Source: Nakamurella lactea DSM 19367 (lineage in GTDB: Bacteria > Actinomycetota > Actinomycetes > Mycobacteriales > Nakamurellaceae). From it: DNA of 64,000 nucleotides. This document shows positions 33,385-41,985 of the stretch, piece after piece (positions within the stretch are counted from its first letter, which is position 1; each line of letters starts with the position of its first letter). A model generated the notes under the pieces. It made no database searches. It saw only the letters and a list, made by a program, of their open reading frames with translations, and was not told the DNA's origin. The stretch is from contig NZ_KE384550.1 in assembly GCF_000426645.1 (NCBI RefSeq), forward strand, positions 300,482-364,481, given 5' to 3'. The position numbers and the translations under genes were made by a program.

Positions 33385-34233
33385 TCACTGCGGGCGTGTG
33401 TCGAACGCCGTCGCCGACCAACTCGGATGACGAAGCCGCCAGCCCAGCGACGATGCCAACGCGTTGGACGCGGACCGGCCAGGCGCACTCGCTCGGAAGG
33501 TGGCCCGTTCGGGGTCGCCGCCGGCGGCCGCGACCAACGCCGGCCCCCACTGCTGCAGCCGGGTCGGCTCGTCATCCACCACGTTGACCACGCCGGGCGG
33601 CCAGTTGATGGCGGCCGCTGCGGCCTCTGCGGCGTCGTCGACCTGCACGAAGCTGGTGTGGTCGGTGGTCGCCGTCACCGATCCGGCCGCCGCTGCCACG
33701 AACGCCGAACCGCCTGGCGCGTACCAGGTGTCCGGCCCATACAGCAGGCCGAACCGCAGCACCAGACCGCCCGGCAGGGCCAACACTGCTTGCTCGAGCA
33801 GTTCCACCCCGCGGTAGGCGGGCTCGCCGTCGGGGTTGCGGGCGAGCGGCTCGTTCTCGCCGGCCGCTCCCGGCCCGGGCCGGTAGACCCAGCTGAGGCT
33901 CTCCGCGACCATCCTGGTCACGCCGTGGCGACGGGCCGCCGCCACGAGGTTCGCCGTGCCCTCGACCCGAAGGCGCGCGTTGGCGGCGAAGTCGTCGCCG
34001 GCCAGATCGGTCAGCAGATGTAGCACCAGATCCGGTTCGCTCTCCGCGACGGCGCGGTCTGCGCTGTCGGGTTCCAGCGCGTCCATCAGCACCGGATGCT
34101 GCCCGGCCGCCGACAGCGCGGCGGTACGGTTCGGCCATCGTGTACTGGCCCAGACCTCATGGCCGGCATCGACCAGCAGGGCGCCGGCTCTCCGGCCGAG
34201 CACACCGGTACCGCCGGCAAGCAGAATCCTCAT
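33385..34233 (-). CDS. NAD-dependent epimerase/dehydratase family protein (SDR)
   Basis: 282 residues from the ATG at 34233, which has GGAGGAG 7 bases upstream; the frame is open for another 230 codons through the repeat array, but that part is spurious. The extended-SDR nucleotide motif GGTGVLG is at residues 7-13 after MRILLA. The YxxxK catalytic pair is not obvious: the corresponding segment reads AYRGVELLEQ, so the lysine appears to be replaced. It may be an atypical SDR or an NmrA-like nucleotide sensor. It is divergent from the serine hydrolase gene. Confidence 0.8.
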   Translation of the reverse strand: MRILLAGGTGVLGRRAGALLVDAGHEVWASTRWPNRTAALSAAGQHPVLMDALEPDSADRAVAESEPDLVLHLLTDLAGDDFAANARLRVEGTANLVAAARRHGVTRMVAESLSWVYRPGPGAAGENEPLARNPDGEPAYRGVELLEQAVLALPGGLVLRFGLLYGPDTWYAPGGSAFVAAAAGSVTATTDHTSFVQVDDAAEAAAAAINWPPGVVNVVDDEPTRLQQWGPALVAAAGGDPERATFRASAPGRSASNALASSLGWRLRHPSWSATAFDTRPQ

Positions 34234-34342
34234 CCCGTCATCTCCTCCGCCGAGCCACGGGCGGTCCCGGCGCACTCCAGGATGGCCCCAACGGTTCTGC
34301 GCCGAACAGCCGCCCCCTGCCGGCGACGATGCCTCCCGCTGT

Positions 34343-34463
34343 GGCGTAGCGGGGTTGTCCCGCCCGGGCGTAGCGGGGTTGTCCCGCCCGGGCGTAGCGG
34401 GGTTGTCCCGCCCGGGCGTAGCGGGGTTGTCCCGCCCAGGGCGTAGCGGGGTTGTCCCGCCCG
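34343..34463. repeat. Tandem array of a 24-bp palindromic repeat (5 copies plus a degenerate one)
   Basis: Unit GGCGTAGCGGGGTTGTCCCG followed by CCCG, at 34343-34366, 34367-34390, 34391-34414, 34415-34438 (last base changed) and 34440-34463 (after one extra base). A decayed copy begins near 34464. Each unit contains GCGGG-GTTGT-CCCGC, a 5-bp stem with 5-base loop. The array fills much of the 300-base gap between two divergent genes. There are no spacers, so it is not CRISPR. I see no other gene in 34234-34533. Confidence 0.9.
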
Positions 34464-34533
34464 GAGGTAGCGGAAGGTCCGACCAGCACCAACCGGTTGA
34501 GCGACGCCGGGAGGAGCAAGGCAGGATGGACGG

Positions 34534-36030
34534 GTGGCGACCAGGAAACGTGCATCCCAGATCCCTGCCGAGAACAACACCGCCGACGCGAACCTGGCGT
34601 TGACCGCATCGCTGGAATATGTGCGGAGCTGGCTGGAGTACCGGGTCTGGCGGACCAGGGTGCCCGGTGCGCAGGTGGCGATCTGGTTCGACGGCAAGCG
34701 GCAGTTCGCCCGCTCGTTCGGACTGGCGAACGTCGCGACCGGCGAGCAGCTGACGAACTCGCACCTGTTCCGGATCGCCTCGCACTCCAAGACTTTCACC
34801 GCCACCAGTGTCCTGCAGTTGGCTGCGGCCGGAAAGCTGCGGCTGGACGACGAGGTGCAGCAATATGTGCCTCGACTGGTCGGCGCCGCCATCGGCACGG
34901 TGACGATTCGCGAGCTCGCCTCGCATGCCGGCGGGGTCTCAAGGGATTCGGCGGACGGCGACTTCTGGTCGTTGGCGCGGCCGTTCCCGGATGCCGAAGC
35001 GTTCGACGAGATCCTGCGCCAGGACCTGGACGTCACGGTCTCCAGCCATGCTTTCAAATACACCAACATCGGCTATTCGATCCTCGGGATGGTGATCGAG
35101 GCGGCGAGCGGGCAGAGCTACGACGACTACACCCGCGACCACATCGTCAGCCCGTTGCGGTTGCGCAACACCGCCTCCGACGTGATCGACAAGCCGGGCA
35201 CGAAGTACGCCGCCGCGCACTCGGGCGTGATCACCGACTTCGACCGGGAGATCATCCCCAACGTTCCGACCGGTGCGATGGCCGCCGCGACCGGCTTCAG
35301 TTCCACCGCGAGTGACCTGGTCCGCTATGCCGCAGCCCATTTCACCGGTTCCGGTGAACTGCTCGACGACCGGTCCAAGCGCTGGATGCGGCAGGCACTG
35401 TGGCAGGTCGAGGGCCGCGACGGCAGCGCCACCAGCTACGGGCTCGGCCTCGCCGGGCGAAAGATCCACGGCCGCAGTTGGTACGGCCACGGCGGCGGCT
35501 GGCCGGGACACATCACCCGGACACTGTGGGAGCCCGAGCTCGGCATCGCGGTGTCGTCGCTGACCAACGCGATCGACGGGCCGGCCGAAGATCTGACGGT
35601 CGGCGTCATCGAGCTGCTGATGACGGCGCTCGACCGACCGAGAAGTGCACTGCGGCCGAGCAGCGGGCTGCCCAACGACGTCTATGGCGCGGCCACCCGT
35701 GCGCCTGCCGCGACGGCCGGGTCGGTCGACCTGGACGCCTTCACCGGCCGGTATGCCAGCCCGTGGGCGCTGGTCGACATCGCTCGGCTCGGCGACCAGT
35801 TGTTCATGATCCCGCCGACGGCACCGAACCCGGTGGCGGCGGCCGAGCCGCTCACGGTGATCGATGCCGCCACCCTGCGCACCGACGGCGGCTCCGGCTA
35901 CGACTCGCTCGGCGAACTGGTGCACTTCGAGTTCGACAAGCGCGGCCGGGTCAGCCAGCTGCGCGGCGGCAGTGGCATGCGGATGCGGCCGGCCCCGAAG
36001 CCGGTGCCCTTCTCGCAGTCCCGCGACTGA
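34534..36030 (+). CDS. Serine hydrolase, class C beta-lactamase/penicillin-binding-protein fold
   Basis: A 498-residue protein with GTG start. The catalytic motif SxxK is SHSK in FRIASHSKTFT (about residues 80-83), the second motif YxN is YTN near 175, and the HGG motif is in GHGGGWPGH near 318. A C-terminal domain of about 130 residues (from about 370) resembles the extra domains of D-aminopeptidase or esterase-type members. No signal peptide is evident, which argues against a periplasmic beta-lactamase and for a cytosolic esterase or peptidase. The substrate is unknown. Confidence 0.9.
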   Translation: MATRKRASQIPAENNTADANLALTASLEYVRSWLEYRVWRTRVPGAQVAIWFDGKRQFARSFGLANVATGEQLTNSHLFRIASHSKTFTATSVLQLAAAGKLRLDDEVQQYVPRLVGAAIGTVTIRELASHAGGVSRDSADGDFWSLARPFPDAEAFDEILRQDLDVTVSSHAFKYTNIGYSILGMVIEAASGQSYDDYTRDHIVSPLRLRNTASDVIDKPGTKYAAAHSGVITDFDREIIPNVPTGAMAAATGFSSTASDLVRYAAAHFTGSGELLDDRSKRWMRQALWQVEGRDGSATSYGLGLAGRKIHGRSWYGHGGGWPGHITRTLWEPELGIAVSSLTNAIDGPAEDLTVGVIELLMTALDRPRSALRPSSGLPNDVYGAATRAPAATAGSVDLDAFTGRYASPWALVDIARLGDQLFMIPPTAPNPVAAAEPLTVIDAATLRTDGGSGYDSLGELVHFEFDKRGRVSQLRGGSGMRMRPAPKPVPFSQSRD

Positions 36031-36050
36031 GCAATCCGCCCGCCCAGCCT

Positions 36051-36122
36051 TCGGTGATCATCACGCACTGCCCGGCATTCCGGATATTTTCACCCCCGAG
36101 CGGGCTGGGCGTCATGATCATC
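36051..36122. repeat. Dispersed palindromic element, copy A
   Basis: Outer arms TGATCAT and ATGATCA extend inwards as an imperfect 19-base inverted repeat enclosing CTGCCCGGCATTCCGGA and GGGCTGGGCG. It lies between the convergent serine hydrolase and DHFR-like genes and overlaps the latter's stop codon. The sequence recurs at 50728-50804. It may also serve as a bidirectional terminator. Confidence 0.65.
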
Positions 36123-36705
36123 GGGCAGCAGGCGTGAGCACGCGGTAGCGTAGGAACACCACGCCACTGTCGAACCGGCGGGTGTCGACCAGGTCGAGGT
36201 CGAGCCGGACGTCGCCGGGCAGCCACCCGGTGCCGCCGCCGACCACCACCGGGTTGACGAACTGCACCAGCTCGTCGACCAGCCCGGCGCGGATCGCGGC
36301 GCCGGCCAGGGTCGGGCCGCCGATGCCGAGATCCCTGACGGCCGCGGACTTGAGCTGCCGAACGGCGTCCGGGTCGAAGGCGCGTTCCAACCTGGTTCGC
36401 GCCGTCGTCACCCCGTCCAGCGTGCTGGAGTAGACGATCTTGTCGGCGCCCCGCCAGATCTGGGCGAAATCCAGTATCACCGGTGACTGCCCCGTGTCAC
36501 CTTGATTCGTCTCGTCGGCGGCGTGCTCCCAATACCGCATGACCTCGTACATCCGTCGGCCGAACAAGTGGGTGCCGATCGGCCGCACCAGGTCATTGAC
36601 GAAAGCGTGCACCTGCTCGTCCGGCGCGGCCCAGTCGAAGCTGCCGGCAGCGTCGACCACATACCCGTCCAACGAGGTGATCGCTGAGTAGCTGAGCTGC
36701 GCCAT
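36118..36705 (-). CDS. Dihydrofolate-reductase-family protein (RibD C-terminal fold)
   Basis: A 195-residue relative of the protein at 19.2 kb. LSYSAITSLDGYV at residues 4-16, FGRRMYEVMRYW near 49-60 and LGIGGPTLAGAAIRAGLVDE near 126-145 are typical of YwjB/RibD-type reductases. The start ATG has GGAGA about 9 bases upstream. The substrate is unknown. The last codon overlaps the dispersed palindrome described separately. Confidence 0.88.
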   Translation of the reverse strand: MAQLSYSAITSLDGYVVDAAGSFDWAAPDEQVHAFVNDLVRPIGTHLFGRRMYEVMRYWEHAADETNQGDTGQSPVILDFAQIWRGADKIVYSSTLDGVTTARTRLERAFDPDAVRQLKSAAVRDLGIGGPTLAGAAIRAGLVDELVQFVNPVVVGGGTGWLPGDVRLDLDLVDTRRFDSGVVFLRYRVLTPAAR

Positions 36706-36842
36706 GGTCGGTCTCCTCGCCGTCGGCCTGAAGCCTGACCACTACCCTGACCCACCCGACCCAGGGGGTCAACCGATCGACTGACGGGGTTCTGACCGAC
36801 CGGTGGACCAAATAACCTGGCCGGTAGGCGGACCATGGATGC

Positions 36843-37781
36843 ATGTCAATGATCGAAGTGCGCGACCTGCGGAAGGTCTACGGACCGAAGACCGTAGTGG
36901 ACGGGGTGAGCTTCAGCGTCGAACCGGGCGAGATCTTCGGGATCCTCGGCCCGAACGGTGCCGGCAAGACAACAACGGTGGAGTGCATCGGCGGGCTGCG
37001 GCAGCGCGACGGCGGCAGCATCACCGTCGCCGGCATGGACCCGGCACGGGAGGGCAGGGCATTCCGCGAGGCACTGGGCATCCAGTTGCAGGAGAGCCGG
37101 CTGCCGGACAAGCAGACTGTGGGCGAGGCCCTGCAGCTGTACTCCAGCTTCTACGAAAAGCCCCGGGACTGGCGCGAGCTGCTGGACCGGCTCGGCCTCG
37201 GCACCCAGGAGAAGACCTATTTCGCCAAGCTGTCCGGCGGCCAGAAGCAGCGGCTGTCGGTGGCACTGGCGCTGATCGGCAATCCGCAGGTGGCCATCCT
37301 CGACGAGCTGACCACCGGCCTGGACCCGGCCGCCCGGCGCGAGGTCTGGTCGCTGCTGGCCGACCTCAAGGGCACCGGTGTCACCCTGCTGCTGGTCTCG
37401 CACTTCATGGAGGAGGCGGAGCGGCTCTGCGACCGGGTAGCGGTGATCGACGGCGGCAAGGTGATCGCCACCGACACCCCCGAGGGTCTGGCCGCCGGCG
37501 CCCAGGGCGAGCAGCGGATGAGCTTCATCCCGTCAGCCCCGTTGGATCTCGCCGCGCTGCAGCAGCTGCCGGACGTGCACGGGGTGAGCACCAGCGGCGA
37601 CCGGGTGGTTGTCAGCGGCTCGGACAACGTCGCCAGCGCGGTGATCATCGCGCTGCACGGCAACGGCATCACCGCGCAGAAGCTGCGGGTCGATCAGCCG
37701 AACCTGGACGACGCCTTCGTCCAGTTGACCAGGGAAGCAGAAGAGGACAGCGCCATGACCAGGGCAGGAGGAAGCCGATGA
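36843..37781 (+). CDS. ABC exporter ATPase, DrrA/CcmA-like
   Basis: A 312-residue ATPase with Walker A GPNGAGKT (residues 36-43), signature LSGGQKQRLS near 129 and Walker B AILDELTTGLDP, in which the usual Pro after Glu is Leu. The C-terminal 90 residues are the extra domain of DrrA-type exporters. It energises the ABC-2 permease encoded next (ATGA overlap). The two are followed by a histidine kinase and response regulator in the same operon, the layout of sensed drug or peptide export modules. Confidence 0.93.
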   Translation: MSMIEVRDLRKVYGPKTVVDGVSFSVEPGEIFGILGPNGAGKTTTVECIGGLRQRDGGSITVAGMDPAREGRAFREALGIQLQESRLPDKQTVGEALQLYSSFYEKPRDWRELLDRLGLGTQEKTYFAKLSGGQKQRLSVALALIGNPQVAILDELTTGLDPAARREVWSLLADLKGTGVTLLLVSHFMEEAERLCDRVAVIDGGKVIATDTPEGLAAGAQGEQRMSFIPSAPLDLAALQQLPDVHGVSTSGDRVVVSGSDNVASAVIIALHGNGITAQKLRVDQPNLDDAFVQLTREAEEDSAMTRAGGSR

Positions 37782-38515
37782 GCGCGACCAGCATGATGAT
37801 CAAGACCGAATCGAAGTTGATGCTGCGCAACCCCGGCGTGGTGTTGTGGACGGCGATCCTGCCGGTGGTCGCTGCCATCGTGCTCGGCGCCATTCCCGGT
37901 ACCAGGAACCCGACCGACGACCTGGGTGGGGCCAGCTTCTTCGGCGTCTACCAGCCGGTCCTGGTGCTGTTCGCCATCTGCATGCTGGCGGTGCAGGCGC
38001 TGCCGGACGTGCTGACCCGTTACCGCGAGCTGGGAGTACTCAAACGGCTGCGCACCACGCCGGCGTCACCGGGGTTGTTGCTGGTCGCACAGCTGGCGCT
38101 GATCTTCAGCGTTTCGGTCGTCTGCATGCTGCTGATGGTGGTGCTGCCGACCTTCTTCGGCGCGCCGTGGCCGGAGAACGTGCCCGCGTTCCTGGTCTCG
38201 TACGTGCTGGCCGCCTGGGCGATGCTCGGGCTGGGCATGGTGATTGCCAGCCTGTTCCGTAATGCCAAGGTGGCGGCCGGTTTCGGCACCGTGCTGTTCT
38301 TCGTCCTGCAGTTCTTCGCCGGTCTATGGGTGCCGCGGCCGACCATGCCGGGCTGGATGCGGACCATCTCCAACCTCACGCCCACCGGTGCCGCCCAGCA
38401 GGCGCTGGCGGATGCAGCGGCCGGCCATTGGGCCAGCATCGGCTACTTCGGTGTTCTACTCGTCTGGGGAGCCGTCACCTCGTTGCTGGCGGTCCGGATC
38501 TTCAAGTGGGAGTAG
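37778..38515 (+). CDS. ABC-2 type exporter permease, DrrB-like
   Basis: A 245-residue membrane protein with six predicted helices, the first near residues 22-40. A PTGAAQQALADAA segment and an ABC-2 signature precede the last helix. The start overlaps the ATPase stop (ATGA). It forms the export channel with the DrrA-like ATPase; cargo is unknown, and drugs or small lipophilic compounds are usual. Confidence 0.92.
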   Translation: MSATSMMIKTESKLMLRNPGVVLWTAILPVVAAIVLGAIPGTRNPTDDLGGASFFGVYQPVLVLFAICMLAVQALPDVLTRYRELGVLKRLRTTPASPGLLLVAQLALIFSVSVVCMLLMVVLPTFFGAPWPENVPAFLVSYVLAAWAMLGLGMVIASLFRNAKVAAGFGTVLFFVLQFFAGLWVPRPTMPGWMRTISNLTPTGAAQQALADAAAGHWASIGYFGVLLVWGAVTSLLAVRIFKWE

Positions 38516-38520
38516 TCGAG

Positions 38521-39939
38521 ATGAACCTGGCGGGCGCGCACCCGGTGTCTGAATCAGGCGCAGTGTCGGGGTCCTGCGCGCCCGCCGACCCCCACCCGGC
38601 CGAGGTTCAGCCGATCGGCGTCGCCGGCGGCCGGTCCGCCGACGAGATCAACCGGGTGTGGCCGCACGACACCGTACTGCCGCCCTACTCCGCGCTGCAC
38701 CGGGTGCCGGAGTGGGAACCGGAGGGTCGCTGGCTGCGGGACCGACCGCAGCTCGACTGGCCGGACGCAATGCTCTCGGCTCGGTTCGGTCCGCACATTC
38801 TCCGCGGGCTGCTCGTCGTCGCGCTGGTGGTCGGGCAGATCACCGCCGGCGGCGGATGGCAGCGGCACCTGGTCGGGTTGGCCATCGGGCTGCTGTTGTG
38901 GGGGTGGCTGGAGTGGTGGTTCCGGTGGGACCTGACGCCGCTGAGTCGCCGGATCATCGTGATCGCCGGCAACTGGATCCTCACCGCCGCCCTGATCGTC
39001 GTCACCCCGCTGGGCGGGATCTTCGCCTGGAGCGGCTATCTCATCGCCGGAACCTTCTTCACCGGATGGCTGTTGCTGCTGGCCGTGCCACTGTCCTGCG
39101 TGCTGATGACGGCGACCCAGTTCGGCGGGTTCGAGGAGTTCGCCGGCGAGTGGACGCTGTTCACCGCGCTGATGGCACTCAACACCTCGATCGGGTTGGC
39201 CTCCATCATCCTGGCCAACCGGCGGGAAGAGGCGGTGCTCCGGCGTGGTGCCACGTTCCGGCAATTGTTGGCGACGCAGCAGGAGAACAGCACCCTGCAG
39301 CGGCACATCGTCGAGCAGGCCAGACAGCAGGGGATCCTCGGCGAACGGGCCCGGCTGGCCCGCGAGTTGCACGACACGATGGCGCAGGGCCTCGTTGCGG
39401 TGGTCACCCAACTGGAGGCGATCGACGACGCGCAGGTGCGGTCCGCCGACGTTGCGCGACGCGTCGAGCGGGCCAAGGACCTGGCCCGGCAGAGCCTCGG
39501 CGAGGCCCGGCGTGCGGTCAACGCACTCCGTCCGCCGGCGCTGGACGACCGCGGACTGCCGGACGCGCTGGAGCGACTGGTGGCCGATTGGGCGGAGCTG
39601 AACGGCGTTGCGGCCCAACACCGGGTTTCCGGCGACCCACGGGCGACCGAGCAGGACGCGGCGCTGGTCCGGGTCGCCCAAGAGGCCCTGTCGAATGTCG
39701 CCCGGCATGCGGCCGCGCATCACGTCGCGGTGACGTTGACCTACCTGGACGACGAGGTGCTGCTCGACATCCGTGACGACGGAACAGGTTTCGACCCCGC
39801 TGCCCGCCCCGAGCCCGGAGTTGCCGGCGGCCACGGGCTGCCCGGCATGGCCGAGCGGCTCCGGCTGGCCGACGGCCGGCTGGCCGTCGAGTCCGAGCCG
39901 GGCGGCGGCTGCGTTGTGAGCGCGGCGGTGCCCGGATGA
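38521..39939 (+). CDS. Sensor histidine kinase, NarL/DesK-type
   Basis: 472 residues from the ATG at 38521, 5 bases after the permease stop. About 85 N-terminal cytoplasmic residues precede a membrane region of five to six helices (about 90-230), followed by a coiled linker and the HisKA_3 domain with the phospho-accepting His in ARELHDTMAQG near 283. The HATPase domain has GTGFDPAARP and HGLPGMAERL. It autophosphorylates and passes phosphate to the regulator encoded next (ATGA overlap). Sensing of the exported compound through the membrane helices is plausible. Confidence 0.93.
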   Translation: MNLAGAHPVSESGAVSGSCAPADPHPAEVQPIGVAGGRSADEINRVWPHDTVLPPYSALHRVPEWEPEGRWLRDRPQLDWPDAMLSARFGPHILRGLLVVALVVGQITAGGGWQRHLVGLAIGLLLWGWLEWWFRWDLTPLSRRIIVIAGNWILTAALIVVTPLGGIFAWSGYLIAGTFFTGWLLLLAVPLSCVLMTATQFGGFEEFAGEWTLFTALMALNTSIGLASIILANRREEAVLRRGATFRQLLATQQENSTLQRHIVEQARQQGILGERARLARELHDTMAQGLVAVVTQLEAIDDAQVRSADVARRVERAKDLARQSLGEARRAVNALRPPALDDRGLPDALERLVADWAELNGVAAQHRVSGDPRATEQDAALVRVAQEALSNVARHAAAHHVAVTLTYLDDEVLLDIRDDGTGFDPAARPEPGVAGGHGLPGMAERLRLADGRLAVESEPGGGCVVSAAVPG

Positions 39940-40574
39940 GCGAGCCGGCAGCCGAAACTGCAGTGCGGCTGATCGTCGTCGACGACCATCCGGTGGTCCG
40001 CGACGGCATCAAGGGCATGCTCGACCACGACGATCGGATCGAGGTGGTCGGGGAGGCCGGCGACGGCGTCGAAGCGTTGGCCCAGGTACGCCGACTGGAC
40101 CCGGATCTGGTGCTGATGGACCTGCGGATGCCCGGCGGTGACGGGGTTTCCGCGATCAGGGCGCTGCGGGAACGGTCCGCCGACCGCCCGCGGATCCTGG
40201 TGCTCACCACCTACGACACCGACCGCGACATCTACACCGCGATCGACGCCGGGGCGGACGGCTACCTGCTCAAGGCCACCAGCAGGGCCGAGCTGGTCGA
40301 CGCCGTGCTGCAGGCGCAGGCCGGCCGCAGCGTGTTGGCACAGTCCGCGGTGCAGTCGCTGATGGACCGCGACCGCGGCCGGCAGCTCACCGACCGGGAG
40401 GTCGAGGTGCTGCGGGCGATCGCCGGCGGCGGTACCAACCGGGACGTGGCCAAGGACCTGCTCGTGAGCGAGGCGACGGTGAAGACGCACCTGATGCGGC
40501 TGTACCCGAAGCTCGGGGTGCGCGACCGAGCGGCCGCGGTGCGGGTGGCCTACGAACGCGGACTGCTGGGCTGA
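39936..40574 (+). CDS. NarL-family response regulator
   Basis: A 212-residue protein. The receiver domain has acidic pocket VDDHP at residues 12-16 and phospho-acceptor Asp in LVLMDLRMPGG near 61, followed by a C-terminal LuxR-type helix-turn-helix (about 145-205) with LTDREVEVLRAIAGG and VSEATVKTHL. It is the last gene of the exporter-kinase operon and probably regulates that operon. Confidence 0.94.
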   Translation: MSEPAAETAVRLIVVDDHPVVRDGIKGMLDHDDRIEVVGEAGDGVEALAQVRRLDPDLVLMDLRMPGGDGVSAIRALRERSADRPRILVLTTYDTDRDIYTAIDAGADGYLLKATSRAELVDAVLQAQAGRSVLAQSAVQSLMDRDRGRQLTDREVEVLRAIAGGGTNRDVAKDLLVSEATVKTHLMRLYPKLGVRDRAAAVRVAYERGLLG

Positions 40575-40625
40575 CGTTCCGCGAGATCGGCAGCCGGGAG
40601 AGGGCCGGTCGGTCCGGCGATGCGC

Positions 40626-41237
40626 CTACCCGCCGGAGCGGGACCGCCGGACCACGACCGTCCCGGCGCCCACCGTTCCGTGCAGCACGAAATGCGGGTA
40701 GCGCGGGTCGGCGACACCGTCGACCTTGCTGCGCGCGGTTCCGCTGCGGGCGGTCACGCCGTTGATGTCGGCCGTCATCCCCTGGCCGACGATGAGTTTC
40801 AAGGTTCCGGATTTCACCGTCACCCGAAGGTCCACGACCGCCGGAACAACGGCCTGACTGCAGTCGAGGATCGCGGTTCCCGGTCCGATTTCGACGGCCA
40901 GCCGGGCGGGCACCGACCAACGGCCGTCGCGCCGCAGTGTGCCCCAGCCGACGGAGAGCACGATCCGGTCGCTGTCGTCGGAAACGGCCGGCCAGGAAGC
41001 CACCGGGACCGGCGGTTGGGCCGACGGCAATGCGGTCGTGGCGGCCGGCGACATCGGCAGGTCGGCGAACGGCGCATCGAGTTCGTCGGCGTAGCGAGCC
41101 GCATAGACGGTCGCCAACCGCTCGTCCAGCTCCGCGATCGTGATCCGACCCTGGACGAGTGCCTGCTGCAGGAGCTGCGCAGCCACTTCCCGGTCGTCAT
41201 TCGAGATCCGCAAGCGGCGGTCCGCTCCGTCTGACAT
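40626..41237 (-). CDS. DUF1707 domain protein with C-terminal adhesin-like beta region
   Basis: 203 residues from the ATG at 41237. The N-terminal DUF1707 (about residues 8-60) has LRISNDDREVAAQLLQQA and the GRITIAELDERLATVYAARY motif. The C-terminal half is a beta-helix-like stretch with alternating hydrophobic residues (LDCSQAVVPAVVDLRVTVKS), ending in RYPHFVLHG. No membrane helix is seen. Such proteins are common in actinobacteria and their role is unknown. It is convergent with the response regulator gene, 51 bases away. Confidence 0.85.
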   Translation of the reverse strand: MSDGADRRLRISNDDREVAAQLLQQALVQGRITIAELDERLATVYAARYADELDAPFADLPMSPAATTALPSAQPPVPVASWPAVSDDSDRIVLSVGWGTLRRDGRWSVPARLAVEIGPGTAILDCSQAVVPAVVDLRVTVKSGTLKLIVGQGMTADINGVTARSGTARSKVDGVADPRYPHFVLHGTVGAGTVVVRRSRSGG

Positions 41238-41247
41238 GACAGGGAGT

Positions 41248-41820
41248 CTAGGCGTCGGACAACACGCCGGCCGCGGTGGCGGCCGCCGCGTAGGCGGCCG
41301 CGAGACTGTCGATCGTCTCGTGGGCGTTGAGACCCGACGGGTTCGGTACCACCCACACCTGCGCGCCCGCCAGCTTGTCCAGCTGTGGGCCGGGTTTCGC
41401 CCGGGGATTGCGAAAGGCCTTGCGGTAGGCGGTGATTCCGAGGAATGCGACCACCTTCGGCCGGTAGGCGGCCACCGATCTGGCGACCCGCGCCGCACCG
41501 TCCCGCAGTTCCTCGGGCGTCAGTTCGTCAGCCCTGGCGGTGGCCCTGCGCACCAGGTTGGTGATGCCGATGCCGGCCGATACCAGCGCCGCCCGGTCCT
41601 CGGGCGTCATCCCCGCAGAAGCATCGATCACCTGCTCGGTGATGCCGGCCCGGTGCAGTGCCGGGTAGAAGCGGTTGCCCGGACGGGCGAAGTGCGCGTT
41701 CGCCGCCGCGGTCCACAGACCGGGGTTGATGCCGACGATCAGCAACCGCAGGCCGGGGCCGACCAGGTCGTCCACCTGCCTGCCACGCGCCGCCTCGAGT
41801 TCTTCCCGGCTGAATCCCAT
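41248..41820 (-). CDS. mug: G/U mismatch-specific uracil-DNA glycosylase (Mug family)
   Basis: A 190-residue base-excision repair enzyme. GINPGLWTA near residues 30-38 is the water-activating motif of the Mug/TDG family, with the catalytic Asn in NPG, and VVPNPSGLNAH near 156-166 is the DNA-intercalating motif. GNRFYPALHRAG completes the family signature. It removes uracil or ethenocytosine opposite guanine. It is 10 bases upstream of the DUF1707 gene on the same strand. Confidence 0.95.
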   Translation of the reverse strand: MGFSREELEAARGRQVDDLVGPGLRLLIVGINPGLWTAAANAHFARPGNRFYPALHRAGITEQVIDASAGMTPEDRAALVSAGIGITNLVRRATARADELTPEELRDGAARVARSVAAYRPKVVAFLGITAYRKAFRNPRAKPGPQLDKLAGAQVWVVPNPSGLNAHETIDSLAAAYAAAATAAGVLSDA

Positions 41821-41985
41821 CGCTGGTCACCCTAACGCCCGGCCCGCATCGGCCAATTTTCTTCCGGATCGGCGCAGGAACTGCCACCGCCGGGCATGAT
41901 GACGGGTGTCGAGTCAACGGGTCCGTCCGAACGGACCGAAACAGCGGACCGCCAACAGCAAACAGCGAAGGAGCGTCACTAGGCC

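Noticed and set aside
33215..33430. A 71-codon GTG frame downstream of the mini-ORF
   Set aside because: It runs into the antisense of the epimerase gene and has Pro/Arg-rich composition without a recognisable motif.
34343..34463. CRISPR array
   Set aside because: Repeats are directly adjacent with no unique spacers, and no cas gene is present.
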